From NCBI GenBank assembly GCA_963971405.1, contig OZ020491.1, positions 22,686,855 through 22,750,854 of the forward strand: a stretch of 64,000 nt of DNA. Reading direction: 5' to 3'. The notes under the pieces were generated by a model that ran no database searches, was not told the origin of the DNA, and worked only from the letters and a program-made list of their open reading frames with translations. Made by a program: the position numbers and the translations under genes. This document shows, in pieces, positions 32,201 to 47,200 of this stretch. Origin of the DNA: Psococerastis gibbosa. Its lineage: Eukaryota; Arthropoda; Insecta; Psocodea; Psocidae. The first letter of the stretch is position 1. Each line of letters opens with the position of its first letter.

Positions 32201-35200
32201 AGTTTCAACCTCAATCCTCATCTTACACGAGTTCTTTTGGATTTTGAACCCAAATGAATTTGTAAAACGTGGTTCATAACTTCTTCATAACATTTCTCAA
32301 AGGGACATGCAATTACATATTATATTGCAGTATTATATGGTGTATACAACACTGACATTTAATTAACTTTGGTTGAAGAGGTAACCTTTATTTATTTATT
32401 TTATTTATTTAAACTCCACGTAATAACCGAACTGATATTAAATCGAAAGATGTAAATTAAACAAGCTTACTTTTTCGCCGCCTAATAAATACAATAGGCC
32501 CTAAAAGACCGTAGGCAAGGTGGGGGGGGGGCTGATTGGGCTGCAGCCCCCCCCCCCCCCCCGAAATGAAAAGTTGAGAATTTAACAAATCTAGTACGGT
32601 CACATGAATACCTATATATGTCTTCCTAACATTGTAAAATTTACTTGTTAAAATCGTAAAACCCCAATATTTCGGACATACGTATTTTTCAAAAAATTTC
32701 CACCGTAGGAGACACCCCCCCCCCCCATCCCCCATTTACAGCAATATATATATATAGGCATTCCTTTTTTAGCTTTGGGGTTTGTAAAATCTAGAGCTAT
32801 ACTTTACTGTTATTGAAAACCCCACTATGTTGCACTTATACGTACTTTCAAATTTTTCCCCCGGGGGAGCCCCCCTGTTTGGTTGAATCCAACGTTATTT
32901 CTATACAATCAAATCCGTTATAATGATAACATTACGATTTAGTCTGCACAGTCTCAAATTATTATCTGCCTGTGCAGGCCCGGATTTAGGAATAGGCAGA
33001 GTAGGCAGCTGCCTAGGGACCCCCACACGAAGGGGGCCCACAAAATTAAAAAAAGCGAATTTAAAAAGTATGAAATAAGTAAATTTCTTATGACAAAAAT
33101 AATTTTCAATTTTTATTATGGTGGGAAATTTAGTGTCGTGACAGTGACAAGTTACCGTTACAAAAATGAAATGTAAGGACATGTATTACGAGAATTACTC
33201 GTATGCTCTTTTTTTTATTGTTCCCTCTTTTCCTAATACCTACTGTACTCTACATCTGCAGTGCAACAGTGAAGGAAAGCCAATGGAGCTGCTTCTTTTG
33301 GGAGGGCCCCTACAGAGAACTGTGCCTAGGGGCAGTGCCGGGCCGAGGTACTTTAGCCCTGGTGGCAAGTTGAAGAATTTGCGCCCTCGAATATATTCTC
33401 CTTCTTTTAATGCCTCTTGCCAGGATGATCAGGTCGAGCCAAGGCCGTAACTAGGAATTTTTGCCATTTTGGTGACTGTATAATACTATATTTGGAGTAA
33501 ATTGTTTTCTTGATCACTCAATTGTATGCTGTGTCTTCTTTACGAGTTATGGTGCAACTAGCTCGTATATAGGTACATGACCAAGCCCGTAGCCAGGACT
33601 TTTTTTTCGGGGGTGGCTGTGGCGACTGTGATTCTATCTAGTGTAAATTTATTTCTTGAGAATTCAATTGTGTCTAGTGTATTGGTTATGGTGTTACTCT
33701 TATCCAGTATATGATAGCATAGGCAATTTATTGGAGGTTTTAGCCTCGGTGCGAATACAAGCTATATATAATAACATTTTGCGCATATGCGGAATAAACC
33801 GTAATGTTATCATTAGATAGATTAGATAGTTTAGAAATAATATTGCATTTAACCCAAAGAGGGGGCCCGGGGGAAAAATTTGAAAATATAAGTGCAAAAT
33901 AATGGGGTTTTACGCATTTTAACAGTAGTAAAGTATGGATTTCACAAAGCTTACAAAAGAATGCATATTAATAAAAATTAACCCCGTGGGAAAAATGTGA
34001 AAATGTAGGTGCAACACAATGGGGTTTTACAGCAGGAAAGCTTGGAAAGGAATGCATATTCATATTGCTCCAAACAGGGTCTCCCGGGGGAAATTTTTTG
34101 AAAAAATAGGTCCGAAATAGTGGTGTTGTATGATTTTAACAGCAGTAAAGTTTATAATTTACTGAGGAAGACGTACTCATGCTACCGAACTAAATTTATT
34201 TAATTCCCCCAACTTTTCATTTCGGGGGGGGGGGGCACTCCAATAAGCCCCCCCCCCCCTTGGGGCTTGGCTACGGCCTTGATACATGATAGAATAGGCA
34301 CATCAAACGTCAAATTATTGGCGGATTTATAGCATTCGCGCGGGCACAGGCAGATAAAATTTTCCGAAATGCGGACCAAATATCAACGATTTCAGTATGA
34401 CGGTATATAAATAAAATAAATAAGGACTCTTTTTGTTCTATTACTAAGCCAACCTGTCTATATATGTCTATATAGTAAATAATTTTCCCAGGGTTAAATC
34501 TCGATTGCCTCGAAATACCTGATCCTAAAGCACACTGAATTGTTCGATGAGACGCAGCCCGTAACCACGATTTCATTTCAGGGAGGAATGCCAATGCGAT
34601 CCTATAGTACAGTCACTAGAGTACAGTCACTCAAATCGCGTAAAACCCCACTATTTCAGCCATTTTTCAAAAAAAAATTAAAAAAAGGAGACCTCGGCCC
34701 CCTTCCCCCTATTCGCCAATATATTCATTGCCCGTTAAGTATGAAACGTATTACTCTCAATATGTGTAAGACCCCAATAATTTAGCTCTATTTTTCAAAA
34801 TGTTTCACGCGGGGGAGAGCCCCCCCCCCCCCCAGGCCTACTGCCTATTGCCTTTTGTTAACATAAATGAAAACTACAATATAATTATGTGAATTTAAAG
34901 AAAATCGTTGGAGCCGTTTTCGAGAAAACATTTTTTTAGCCGTTTTCTTTTAGTTTTTTTGAGAGCGAAACCCCCCAAAATAACCGGTAGGCCTACGTGT
35001 TGATTACTAGATAGTATAATTTTATAATTTAACAGAAATACACACTTATTTATTTAGAATTAATGGGACAATTTCAGTAGATATTTTTATGATATAGGCC
35101 TAATTTAATGACCTCGTCTTGAATAACTAATAATAATAATAATAATAATAATAATGCGTGTATTTATCAAAAGGCATTACAAATTATACTGAAACCAACG

Positions 35201-38200
35201 CCAAAAAACGCATTGGGATCACCACACAATTTACAGTAGACCTAGTAAAATTATTTGTCCGTGCCACTAGCATTACTTTTACTTTTATACTGTACCTTTG
35301 AGTTTGAGTAGACTTCATGCCCCCCCCCCCCCGAAAAAGGATTTATGGGACTTTTGTCTATCAAACTAAATTGACCCCTCCTTAACAAACAAGACAGCGT
35401 CAGAATCAATACCATTCTAATTGCGCAATCGGGGGCTACAATTGTCTTTCAAACTTAAAATCTGACCTGGTGACGGACAGATTAGGAATCGACAGGGTCG
35501 GATTTGCCAAAAAAAAAACACAACAAGAAAGTGAGGGGGAGGGGGGGGGGCTGTGGTGACTACAATCCTATCTAGTGTAAAATAGTCTTTTGGGACCTCA
35601 ATTGTATCCTGTGTGTATTCTCTATGTAAAGTTATGGTGTTACTCGAATATATTGTATAATAGGAAAGGCATATCAAACGTCAATTTATTGGCGGACTTA
35701 TAGCTTTGGTGCAGACACAGGCAAATAATATTTTGCGGCTATGCGGACTAAATCAGTAAAACGTAGTGTAATTAATTATTACAACGGTTTCGATTGTATA
35801 GAAATACTATTGGATTTAACCCCCGGGGGAAAAATTGGAAACTATAAGCTAGTGCAAAATAGTGGGGGTTTACGCATTTTAACAGTAAGCAGAGTATAGA
35901 TTTTAAAAAGCTTACAAAGGAATTGTTATTCATATTGATGCAAACCCCCCTGTTTGCTACCCGGGGGTCTACCCAGGGGGAAATATTAATTTTTGAAAAA
36001 TAGGTAGGAAAAATATTGAGATTTTACTTTTTTAACAGTAGTAAAGCATTATAATTTACAGAGGAAGGCATATTCATGTCACTGCACTAGATTTATTTAT
36101 TTCTCAACTTTTAATTTCGGAAAAGGGTAGCTACAGCCAGCAGCCTAATAAGCCCCCTTGCCTACGGCCTTGGTGTAGTCAATCTTTTGGTGGCAAAGGC
36201 AACATATTTCTGGGAACATGGGGAAATTCAAATGCTCCAGCTGGTTCCTTTTTCATGTTTCTATATTCACATACCGTATGTTAGTGTGTACCATGCGTAA
36301 TGCAGGGCCTCCATCGTAAAATTGATCCTAAATAGTTGAAATAGTAACCTAAACTTTGAAAAAAGTGACTTTTTAGTAACCAGGTTACATCACTGTAAAA
36401 CCTGGTCAGGGGTTTCATACGCTAACAAGCAATATAAAATCAATGAACTTTGATGAACTTGAAATTTGTAGGGCAATAAAATTCTATATTAATTAAGGAC
36501 AGTGTTTCAATTTTGGGAAACTTTGCAACTCCATGCACACCTACGCCCTAAAAAATTTAACTCTCTTCTTCAGTGTTGTCAGATTCAGGGAAGTACAATA
36601 ATAATTACTAACAATTTTACGAAATTTAATTTGAATTTTCTGTATTTCTTTTAATGAAGTGACTGAAATCAAAATTGCAACGTTAATGCCGAATGGAAAA
36701 AACATTTTTAATTTTGTATTAATTATTTATTACTTTGGTTATAAATTTTATTCGTTTTTTGCATTGTCCGGTTCGTCCACAAATTTTCAGCCGGACAAGC
36801 CATTGAAAAACCCAAGCCCGTAGCCAGAAGTTTTTTCGGGGGTGGCTGTGGCGACTGATCCTATCTGGTGTAAATTTATTTCTTGAGAATTTAATTGTAT
36901 CCCGTGTATTCTAAAGAGGTTATTGTGTGTTACTCGTATATATGATTTAGCATAGGCAATTTATTAGAGGTTTTAGCTTCGGTGCGAACACAGGCTTATA
37001 ATAATATTTTAATAATATTTTGGGGTATGCGGAATAAATCGTTGTTAACACAAAGAGGGGGGCCCGGAAAATTTTGAAAATATAAGTGAAAAATAGTGGG
37101 GTTCTACGCATTTTAACAGCAGTAAAGTATGGAATTTACAAAGCTTACAAAAGAATTCTTATTAATTATAATAATATTGCATTTATCTCAAGCCCGGGGG
37201 TCTCCCCCAGGGGAAAAATTTGAAAATGTAAGTGCCAAACAGTGGGGTTTTACAGAAGGAAAGCTTGCAAAGGAATGCATATTAATATTGCTCCAAACAG
37301 GGGGACTGGGTGTCTCCAGCCCAATAAGCCCCCTCCACCCCCCCCCCCCCCCCCGAAATGAAAAGTTGAGAATGAAATAAATCTAGTTCGGCAACATAAA
37401 TGGGTCTTCCTCAGTAAATTATAAACTTTACTGCGGTTAAAATCGTAAAACCTCACTTTTTTGGACCTACTTTTTCAAAAAAATTCCCCCGGGGAAGACC
37501 CCCGGTCCCCTGTTTGGAGCAATATGAATATCCATTCCTTTGCAAGCTTTCCTGATGTAACCGTCCACTTTTTTGCACTTTTTCATTTTCAAATTTTTCC
37601 CCGGGGGGTCTCCCCTTTTTGAGTGAAATTCAATATTATTTCAATGAATAAGACTTCTGTTGGGGGGGGGGGCTGCAGCCCAATAAGCCCATCCCCCTTG
37701 GCTATGGCCTTCGAAAACCCGGATATCTGGCGGCCTTGCTCTTTTTATATGTCAGGAGCTACACTGCATTTTCTCGCAATGCTTTGGAGGGCATGTAAAG
37801 CAGGCGGTCGCGGGCTCTCCTAGTTGATTGTAAGAGAGGGCTTTATAGCCCTAACTCCGCTTACAGTACAGCGCAGTTACTGACTTAACACTTACTGACT
37901 ACTGTAGCGGATAATCCACAGTCCATGTCCGTAAGGCGCCCATTCCACATACGTACATCGTCAATGAAAATTATGAAATTGAAGGACATTTCAATTTTAC
38001 TCTATGCCATTGTTAAAATTGATCAATTATCAATTGATCATAGAGTAAAATATTAGAATATTAGAAGTTATTTCCTTCTTTGGTAAAATCACAATCAAAC
38101 AAACTAAAATTAAAAAATGGCGTCATGGGATATGACAAGTACAACTATTTGAATTGATTTCTTTAAAAAGAACGCATTTCTGTATAAAAATTATAATAAG

Positions 38201-41200
38201 GAATAAATAATAAGGCGACGAGGAAAACAAATGCAAACAAATTTCAAAAATTGAAAATTGTCAATTTTTGAAAAAACATATGGAATGGCCCCCATCAATG
38301 AGAAATTGAAATGTCCTTCAATTTCATAATTTTCATTGACGTACGTATGTGGAATACCGGCCTAAGCTAAGGCGTTAAGCCGAGGGGATAGTTCCAGAGA
38401 GGTGGAGCGAGGCCTCGCCAGGTACTGAGTTGCCACTTATGAATGGGCGTTGCGTGACCTTGTTTGGCTTTTGGATTTTGTGTAGACTGCTGTGTGCAGA
38501 CCCCACAATACCATTTTAAATATTACCGCCGACGCCAAATTTTAAGTTGCACGTGATTGCAAGAAACAATTTTTATTTCTTGAAAAAATTAAAAATATAT
38601 CAAAAACCCCTCAAAAAAGTAACCAAATATGAAAAAAGTTACCAAAAAGTTACCTAGATTGAAAAAAAGTAACCAATAGTTGAAAAAGTGACCAAGTGAA
38701 GGCCCTGCACGATAATGAAAATGTGGATGTGACCCACGTCCCACAGACCACAATACCTTATATCGTATTTGGCAAGCATTTCTTGGTATTCATATATTAT
38801 TTATTATTATTATATTTATTTATATATATATTTCATATTATATTTATTATTATATTTCAATCAATAAAGAAATTATAGGCGGCCATAGACTTGCCCATTG
38901 GATGGCTTTATTTTACCTAGTTTGACCATTGCATGTAACCTGCATCGGTCAAGACTCAAGGCGTAGGTACCTATGAAGGGTGGCCTACAGACGATAAATA
39001 AAAGAAAATTTCGTAGCTATCCTTGTTCGTCTATGGGACTGCGACTACAGAACTTATATAAGTTATATGATATGGTCTATGACATATTTTACGTGTATAA
39101 CCGGATATTTATAATAAAAAAATGATAAAAAACTTACCTTTATTTATGCCAACGAACAACTTTCCCATTATATCCATAGCGCAATAGTTGTCCTGAAAGA
39201 ACACATCACACACTTACGGCTTTAAGTAATCGTTATAGACGTTAATACTACAATATAAAAATAAATGCGATGCGAAATTGCGGATTGTGAAGGTAGCCAG
39301 ACTGCCAGAGGGAATGGAAATTCAGGAAGGGCTGCCAAGTGCCCGCTGGGGCGCTGGAGCAGGGAGCACAGAGAACTTGCCACATGGAAGTTGGAACGTG
39401 GCGCGCGCGTCTTGAAAATCAGGAGGGTAAAATCTAAAATTAGAGCCTGGAGGGAGTGGACCAGCGCCGCGCATTCCTACCCTCAAGGCCAGGCCAACAC
39501 CCTACAAAGTACAATGGAAACAATATATCCCTATTTTTTACTTTTTACCTGTATTGAGCATTGGCTGTATTTGCTGGTGCCGTTGGTGTCTGCCTGCCTG
39601 CCTGGTGGGTTTGCACCGTTAGTTATTTGTCAATGGTTTGCACCGTATGCGTATACGCTATATGGCCTATGTGACATAGCATTGAATATAATATAGTATT
39701 ATGTAGGGCGTAGGCTAGCTAGACGAGTTGGCGGAGTTGCCATATTAGTTATTCGTCTATGGGAGTTGCCTATTGAAATTTAGTAATTTTTTCAGGAGCC
39801 ATCATATTATAATTTATATTGTCAAGTGCCGTTATCAGTTTAAAGTAATTGCCAATTCTGGCATTCAAAGACTATACCGTATTCAATTTTGGTGTAATTA
39901 ACACTATAGGGGTTCACACAAAAAACAACCCAATGTGGGCTGATCCCAATAGTGACCACTGCGTTATTGGGGAAGTTGCAGTCAGCAACATGACCAACAG
40001 CCGCGTTCTTCCCCTGACCTCTACCAATGAACCCACTTTAAAGTTGGCTGGACCCAGGCTGGGCAAGTCTTGACCTTTGACCTTCCGTATCATAGAGCTA
40101 TTCATCCAATTCTCTGGCAAATGGATTGCTCCTGACCAGGCAATCGAACGGTAATACAATAAAGGTCAAATAGAATGGATTGCTAAAAGCAATATTTTAA
40201 TTCTATTTCCAGATGACATGACAAAAGATAATACTAGGCTACATGACCTATTGAAGTCGGTACATACTGTATATAAAAGCCTGGCGATCAGGGTTGATGT
40301 TCAGGCCTATAGTTACCATGCCAGATTCAAATTTAGGCGAGCCCTTAAGTGCTGTAGGCTAAACCTCGAAACTCACCAAAACTTGTATATGCAAAATGAT
40401 AACATACCGTACTCACTATCTTAGGGCATAGTTATTAGTAAGCGTCGGGAACCTTTAATGAAACAAGCTGCACACGGCTACACGGATATCAAAAGTCCAA
40501 GAATTTATTGATTTTGACTAAAGACTTTTAAGGCTTAGCTAATCCAAAAGAAATTGGCTATGCTGCATGCCCAAGTTAGAAATGGAAAAATTAGCCGAAA
40601 TGCAATAATAATGTTATTTTCTAATATAATTTTCTATTTTATTCATTTCCATTTTCCTGTACTTACATAGTACGGTACTCTTTAAAGAACAAAGAACCTC
40701 ACGTTGTGTAATGTTTAAATGTGATGATTTTTAATGGATTAAATCAAATTAACTAGTATCGAAATGAGCGCAAGTAAAATTTGAAAACGGCGCGATTCTG
40801 AGAAATCATAATGCGCATGCACCGCGATAGAAATGCCTGTGGTATACATTGCTTGCAGAGCCTTAATTTTGCAGTACTACCCTATGCAGGCAATTATAAC
40901 TCCTGGAGAAGGCGAGGTACATTCATGCTGAACTAGGCTTTACTTTTACAATGTTATGATTATTACCCTCATATTGATGTTAAGCGCAACCTTAAAATTA
41001 TCGGTGCATTTAGGACAATATTATTTCCATAATTTTATACTCCAACGAACAATTTGACCTAATCTGACAGTAATGTGTTAACTGTTTTCGACCAATTTCG
41101 ATCGATTGCACGAAAGTCTGGGCACATTATTGTTTAAGACTCTTAAGATATTATGCTCATAAATATTTTTAGTTTACTTTACTATCAAATTAGTATACTT

Positions 41201-44200
41201 ATTAGCCTACTTACCGGGTTACATATTTTATGTAGTTCATTGCAATAAGTCAATATCACCGCCCAATTGAAACGGTAATTTTTTAACAGCCTATGTATAA
41301 ATAAGTAATTATTTAAAAATGCAATTCTCCTATCAAGCTTGATGATGTAAATGTACGATACACACAATTTAGATGACATCGCGAGAGGAGCGAAACAAGA
41401 GCGTGCTCCGAATATGCGCTCAAAACATGAGCGGGAGAGGCTAAAAATCGAAGCGCTCTATCGCCTCATCTTTGATCTTTCAATAAGTATTCAGTTGAAT
41501 TCATAGTTTCCCTATCTAATTACGGTCCGTACAAATCCTACAAAAATGAAACTATGCAAGCCTAGGAATAATGTAAAGGTGGTCTTGCCCGCCTCACCCC
41601 CAGCCCAGTGGCAAAACCGTATAATTCCATTTTGTATTCAGTTGCACAGAGCCAATTTTGAAAAATTTAAAAAGAGAGGGCAGTGTCGCGACCTGGTGGT
41701 TGAGATGAGAAGCTCGGCGTTGCAATGACCAAAATTTGCATAAACAGCGATGTGTTGTCCGTATTCGATTTATTGTAAGAAAAGAGACTTGTCTGGCGAT
41801 GCAACGCCCGATATTTCAATTTTGGCGATGTACTTGTCAGCGAGGTAATGGCTGGCGATGCAGTGACCGAAATTTGCATAAACGCGATGCCTTCTCCATG
41901 TTAGGTTTAATGTAAGAAGAGAGATTTGTCTGGCGATGCTCTGTCACGCGAGGAAGTGCCCGGCGTTGTACTGTCAAGCGATGTAATGCCCGGCGAGGTA
42001 ATGTCACAGTCTCCTCGTATGAGCCAGCCTTAATGTGATACTCTGAGGTGGGCCCTCCCCAATTCCCGATCCCATGCCGCGAAACATGCCGGTAAACACT
42101 GGGGGTTGCTTGGGTTGGCTTTGTCATGAATAGGTTTGGAATTTCTTTGTTGTAATACGAACGAACGTCCATAGTCCATCGGCTCCATCCCCCTAATAAC
42201 TCGTAAGTAACAAGTAAGTCCAATTCCAATACTCATTACTCAACTACTCAAGACTGAGTCAAGAGTCAAGTTTCTAAAATTTTAATTCTCAATTTCCCAT
42301 GCGGCTTTCCTTCGCAAATCGCACTAATCGCAGTTTATTTTTTTAATTTTGAATAAGCCTGACGTCTGTGAGTGTGTGCACTTTGATCATTCATTCTTTC
42401 AGTCACTTAGCGCCGTAGGTAAAACTACTACGGTACGCTGTGAATAACATTGGATGGTTGCTTTTGAATGGCTGTGGTAAGTAATTGAACAATTATTTTC
42501 TATTAGGCTATAAATATCCTGTTCTAGACTAATTAATACGTCATATACTACATTAATTCCGTAATGACACTCCCACAGACGTACAGGAATAACTTTTCTT
42601 TTAATTGTCTTCTTTAGGCCACCCACCGCAGGCTACATGATTATTAATTCAGTGACGAAACTACAATAGCCAATGGGCGAATCTGGCCTGGCCAATTAGG
42701 CCAATATCAATATAATACTTATGTACTAAAATAGGTGTGTAACAGTTTAACTTCTACTCTTTTGACAGTATGAGTTTTATGCCAAATGTCAGTATTAAAA
42801 TACTTTTTTTTAATAGACACTAAGAGTTTTTATGGAAGGTTCACTGGTGACTGGTTCCCATGGGGAAAATGTTTGAAACAATTATCTTTGGGTTAAATGA
42901 TATTATTTTTATGAATAAGCATTATTCCTTTGTAAGCTTACAAAATTAATACTTTATTGCTGTTAAAATCTTTAAAACCCCACTATTTTGCTCTTATATT
43001 TTCAAATTTCCCCCCTGGGGGAGATCCTCGGGCCCCCTCTTCGGATTAAATGCGATATTATTTATATACAATCTAAACCGTCGTGATGATGCCAATACGA
43101 TTTAGTCCGCAAAATAATATAAGCCTGTGTTCGCACCGAAGCTAAATCGGCCAATAAATTGACGTTTGATGTGCCCATGTTATCATAATGTACTCTTATG
43201 CGAGTAACACCATAACCTCTAAAGAAAACACTAGGCCTAGACACAATTGAATTCTGAAAAAAAATGTACACTAGTTAGGATTGCAATCGCCACAGCTACC
43301 CCCGAAAAAATCCCGTCAGAAGGTGCTACACCAGTCGCGGATTAAGGGAGGGGGTGGTGGAGGCGGTGCTACACAGTGGCGGCGCTAGAAATTTTACGGC
43401 GGAGAGCCATGGGGGGCATGACTTCTATCTGGGGGGCCAATGGAAAAACTAAACATTTTTCAATGGGAGTATAGCATTGGCGTAAATTCCCAAAATTTCT
43501 GAGGGGGGGGGGGGGGGGGTTTAAGACCCCAAGACTTAGATTCATTACTCATTCACTTCTGAAGTCTGCCTAGCAAATTATATGACCCTATAGTAATTGG
43601 AGAAGGGGCACGGGGGTGTACCCAGGAGAAAAAAAAATTGATAAATAGACCCAAATTAGTGAGGTTTTACGCATATTATTATACCCTGGAAAATGGGGGG
43701 CTCGGGGGTTTCCCCCGGAGAAAAAAACTGATAAATGGGGCCAAAGTAGTGAGGTTTTGCGCGTGTTATACTCTGGGAAAGGGGGGGGGGGCTGGGTCCG
43801 GAGAAAAAATTGAGAAATAAATAAATTAGTGAGGTTTTCAATAAATAAATAAATATTGACTTTTTTAGTTCTATTACTAAGCCAACCTAGCGGAGTTAGG
43901 GCTATAAAGCCCTCACTTACACTCATGACTCAACTAGGAAGGCCCGGGGCCACCTGCTTTACATGCCCTCCGTAGCATGGCCAGAAAATGTAGCAAGTGT
44001 GAGACTCTAACCAACAACCTTTCAAGTGAAAGTTGGAGTCTGTACCACTGTACTCTTATGTCCTGACAATACGGACTTTGCAAGCAGACAGCAGTACCTA
44101 CAGTTGAGATTTTACCGACGAATAAACCTGCCACTCATGGGGGCCCGGGGGAGAAAAAGTTTGAAAAAATAGGTCTGAAGTATTGGGGTATTAAGCATTT

Positions 44201-47200
44201 TGAGTAATTTACTTTTGTGAAAGTAATTAGTGAATATGTTGTTTTTTTTCATGATGTCTTTCATGTGAAATAAGCATACCAATAATTAATTTCCCTTAAT
44301 TTCCCTTTCATTATTGTGGTTACTATGCCTTTCGCTTCCATAACGTCTTTGCCTACAGAAATTCAGGGGGGTTCTACGGGTGACCCTTGGGGGGGGGGGC
44401 TTGGCCCTACTTACGCAAATGGGGAGCTGGCATACAGTAACGTAAGTAAGTAACTTGTTACCAGTTGTGTCGGACGTTTTTTAATTACAATAATTTTTCA
44501 ATTCAACAAAATGTCAAATATCTCAATAGTGGGGGGGGGGGGGGGAAGGCAACAGCTGTTACTATTAAAAATTTATGTTGTGGAATTAAGTGCCATTTTT
44601 TATATATAATATACTTATTAATCATGTTTCACTTCCACGAAGTCGCTGAAGAAACTCTCATGAATTGTCTATCGTTTTTTTTAAATAATAATGTTTTGCA
44701 CAAAACCAAATACTTTTTTGGGAAGTCAACTAGGATGGTTTGACACTTTTGACACTTAAACCATACCTGGAGGTATCATCATCAGAAAGGTTTCACAGAA
44801 AAATTATTTTGTAGTCATTTTTCATGAAAATTAAGTTAATTTTATTTTTTTAACCCCCAGAAGTAAACTATCAAGGGGAAAGCGACCCCCCGTATTTTGT
44901 TAACATTAATAACGACTACAATATAATATGTGAATTTAAAAGAAATAGTTGGAGCCGTTTTTGAGATATTTTTTTTATACGTTTTTTTGGAGTTTTTTGA
45001 GAATAACCCCCCCCCCCCCCCCAAATTGAGTTAGCTCAAAAAGAGTATCTCGAGGTATGATTTTTGTGAACCAACATGCCAAATATCAGCAAAATCCACT
45101 GCGTGGCTTGCCCGAAAATCGATGACAGACAGACATTTTGTAAAAACCACTTTTTTGGGTTCCTGGGCCCTCAAAACGTGTAAATCCGCTGAAATCTTGG
45201 AGGCAAAAATTTTATCACAAAGCTTTCCTTATGCTGTGTATAAATTGGAAAGCAATAAATCATCACGCTCAAGCTTGCGCTTGTCGAGCGATCCCAGAGC
45301 AGTGTGCAAAATGAGACGACTAGGTCACTGCTGAGCGTGTCAGAACTTGAAAAAAAATTCAAGGTGATTAAAAAAAAACAATTTTTTACTTTTTAAAATT
45401 TAGAAAACAGGCGTACAGTTGACTATTTAATTTTTTTGCCTTATTGAAGTTGAATAGCCTATAATGTATTTCATCACATTAAAAAAGTGAAGGTGTGAAG
45501 GAGTAGTGAATAAGAAAATCAAAGGCATGGGGTCCTAAACCCCCCCCCCCCCCCAGATATTCTGAGAATTTACGCAAATGGTCACGACTCCAAATCTTTG
45601 GTAAGCCTGATTTGGAGAAATATGTTTCTGCCTTCAAAATTTCAGAAGTAAACTATCAAGGGGCAAGCGACCCACCGTATTTTGTTAACTTTAATAACGA
45701 AAACAATATATGTGCATTTAAAAGAAATCGTTGGAGCCGTTTTTCAGAAAAAATATTAGCGTGCGTGTACACACGTACATAAGAAGTGAAACTTCCTTAT
45801 GACACCATTTTTCGAAAAATTATCTACTACAATATATTTACAACTTTACAGAAATTGGTTAAGTAAAGTCAAATTAGATCTATTTTAAGCAAAAGGCTTT
45901 TATTATTATTATAAACATGTATACAAACAATTCAATTATTTTACCTTATTGTTGCTAAGTCAGTTTATAGGCGATAGTTTAACGTGACAACGCCTAAATT
46001 ACTAAATTTCACTTATACATAATATGGCTGGACAGAGAAAGAAATGTGGAAAAACCCTTAAGTAGTTTGAATTTTTTAAATAGATAATGACGCGGCCGAA
46101 AGTGGCCTATTTTTGTAGAAAATCGTGCGCACCCCCTGACGTTTCACACCCACAAAGCCAAACCCCTTGCTTGATCACCTGCAGACCCTGTTTTTTTCTC
46201 TACGCTACCTACGTTATGTAGACGTAATAAAAAATAAAAAATACTTCATAATTTTCCCCACCACAACATCAACACACAAAACACTCTTGTGTTCCAAATT
46301 TTGAACCCCAATGCCAACTATGAACTTTTTCTTATTAAATTATTTTTACTTGACTGGACGTCACCTTGACATCGTTGATTTGTCGTAAGTGCTGATAACC
46401 ATTATCGTAGATAATAAAACAGGCTTTCAGTCAAATTTCAATTCATTCCTCTGCGACCAATATTAACTGAGATATGAAGTATATAAGTTTTCAATCGGTC
46501 GCCATCTTGTAACTAAATAGTGGATCTAGCTGGTTAATAAACTCGATCAAGACATTTGTATGATCAATTTTTGTGCCAAGTTTCATCAAAATCAGATAAT
46601 ATTTACGGAAGTTAGTGTTTCCTAAAATCGATATACATACATAATTATATACAGTATATATAATTAGGCTCAGGGGGTAATGAAATGAAAAGTTGTGAAT
46701 AAATTTTCTGAAAGTCAAACATTGGTCACCACCTCAATAGGCTAGTTTGATTTTTGTGAACCGACATGCCGAATTCATCAAAATCGACCAAGTAGTTTGA
46801 GTGGAAAGCGATGTCCCATGAACAGACAGGGTGACAGACATTTTTTAAAATCCACTTTTTTGGGTTCCTGTGACCTCAAAACGTGTAAATCCGTTGAAAC
46901 CTCGGAGTCGAAAATTTTGACCATCAGCACAAAGCTTTTCTTATACTACCGTACGTATAAATTATAAAGCAATAATAGGATAGCAATAGCGAATTCATTT
47001 GGAGGAGATATACATGTAGGTTGAAACTGTACACCCGGCAACGCTGCGCCGGTCGCCTGTCCCAACTATTGTAAGGCACACATTTGGACGCATTCGCATT
47101 GCCCAAGCCCAACTTGACTTGACAACACTGCTGTATAAGGAGGGTGTCTTTCGCACTGGCATTGCAAATTTGCAATGCAAATGCCCGTAAGATGTTAGCA

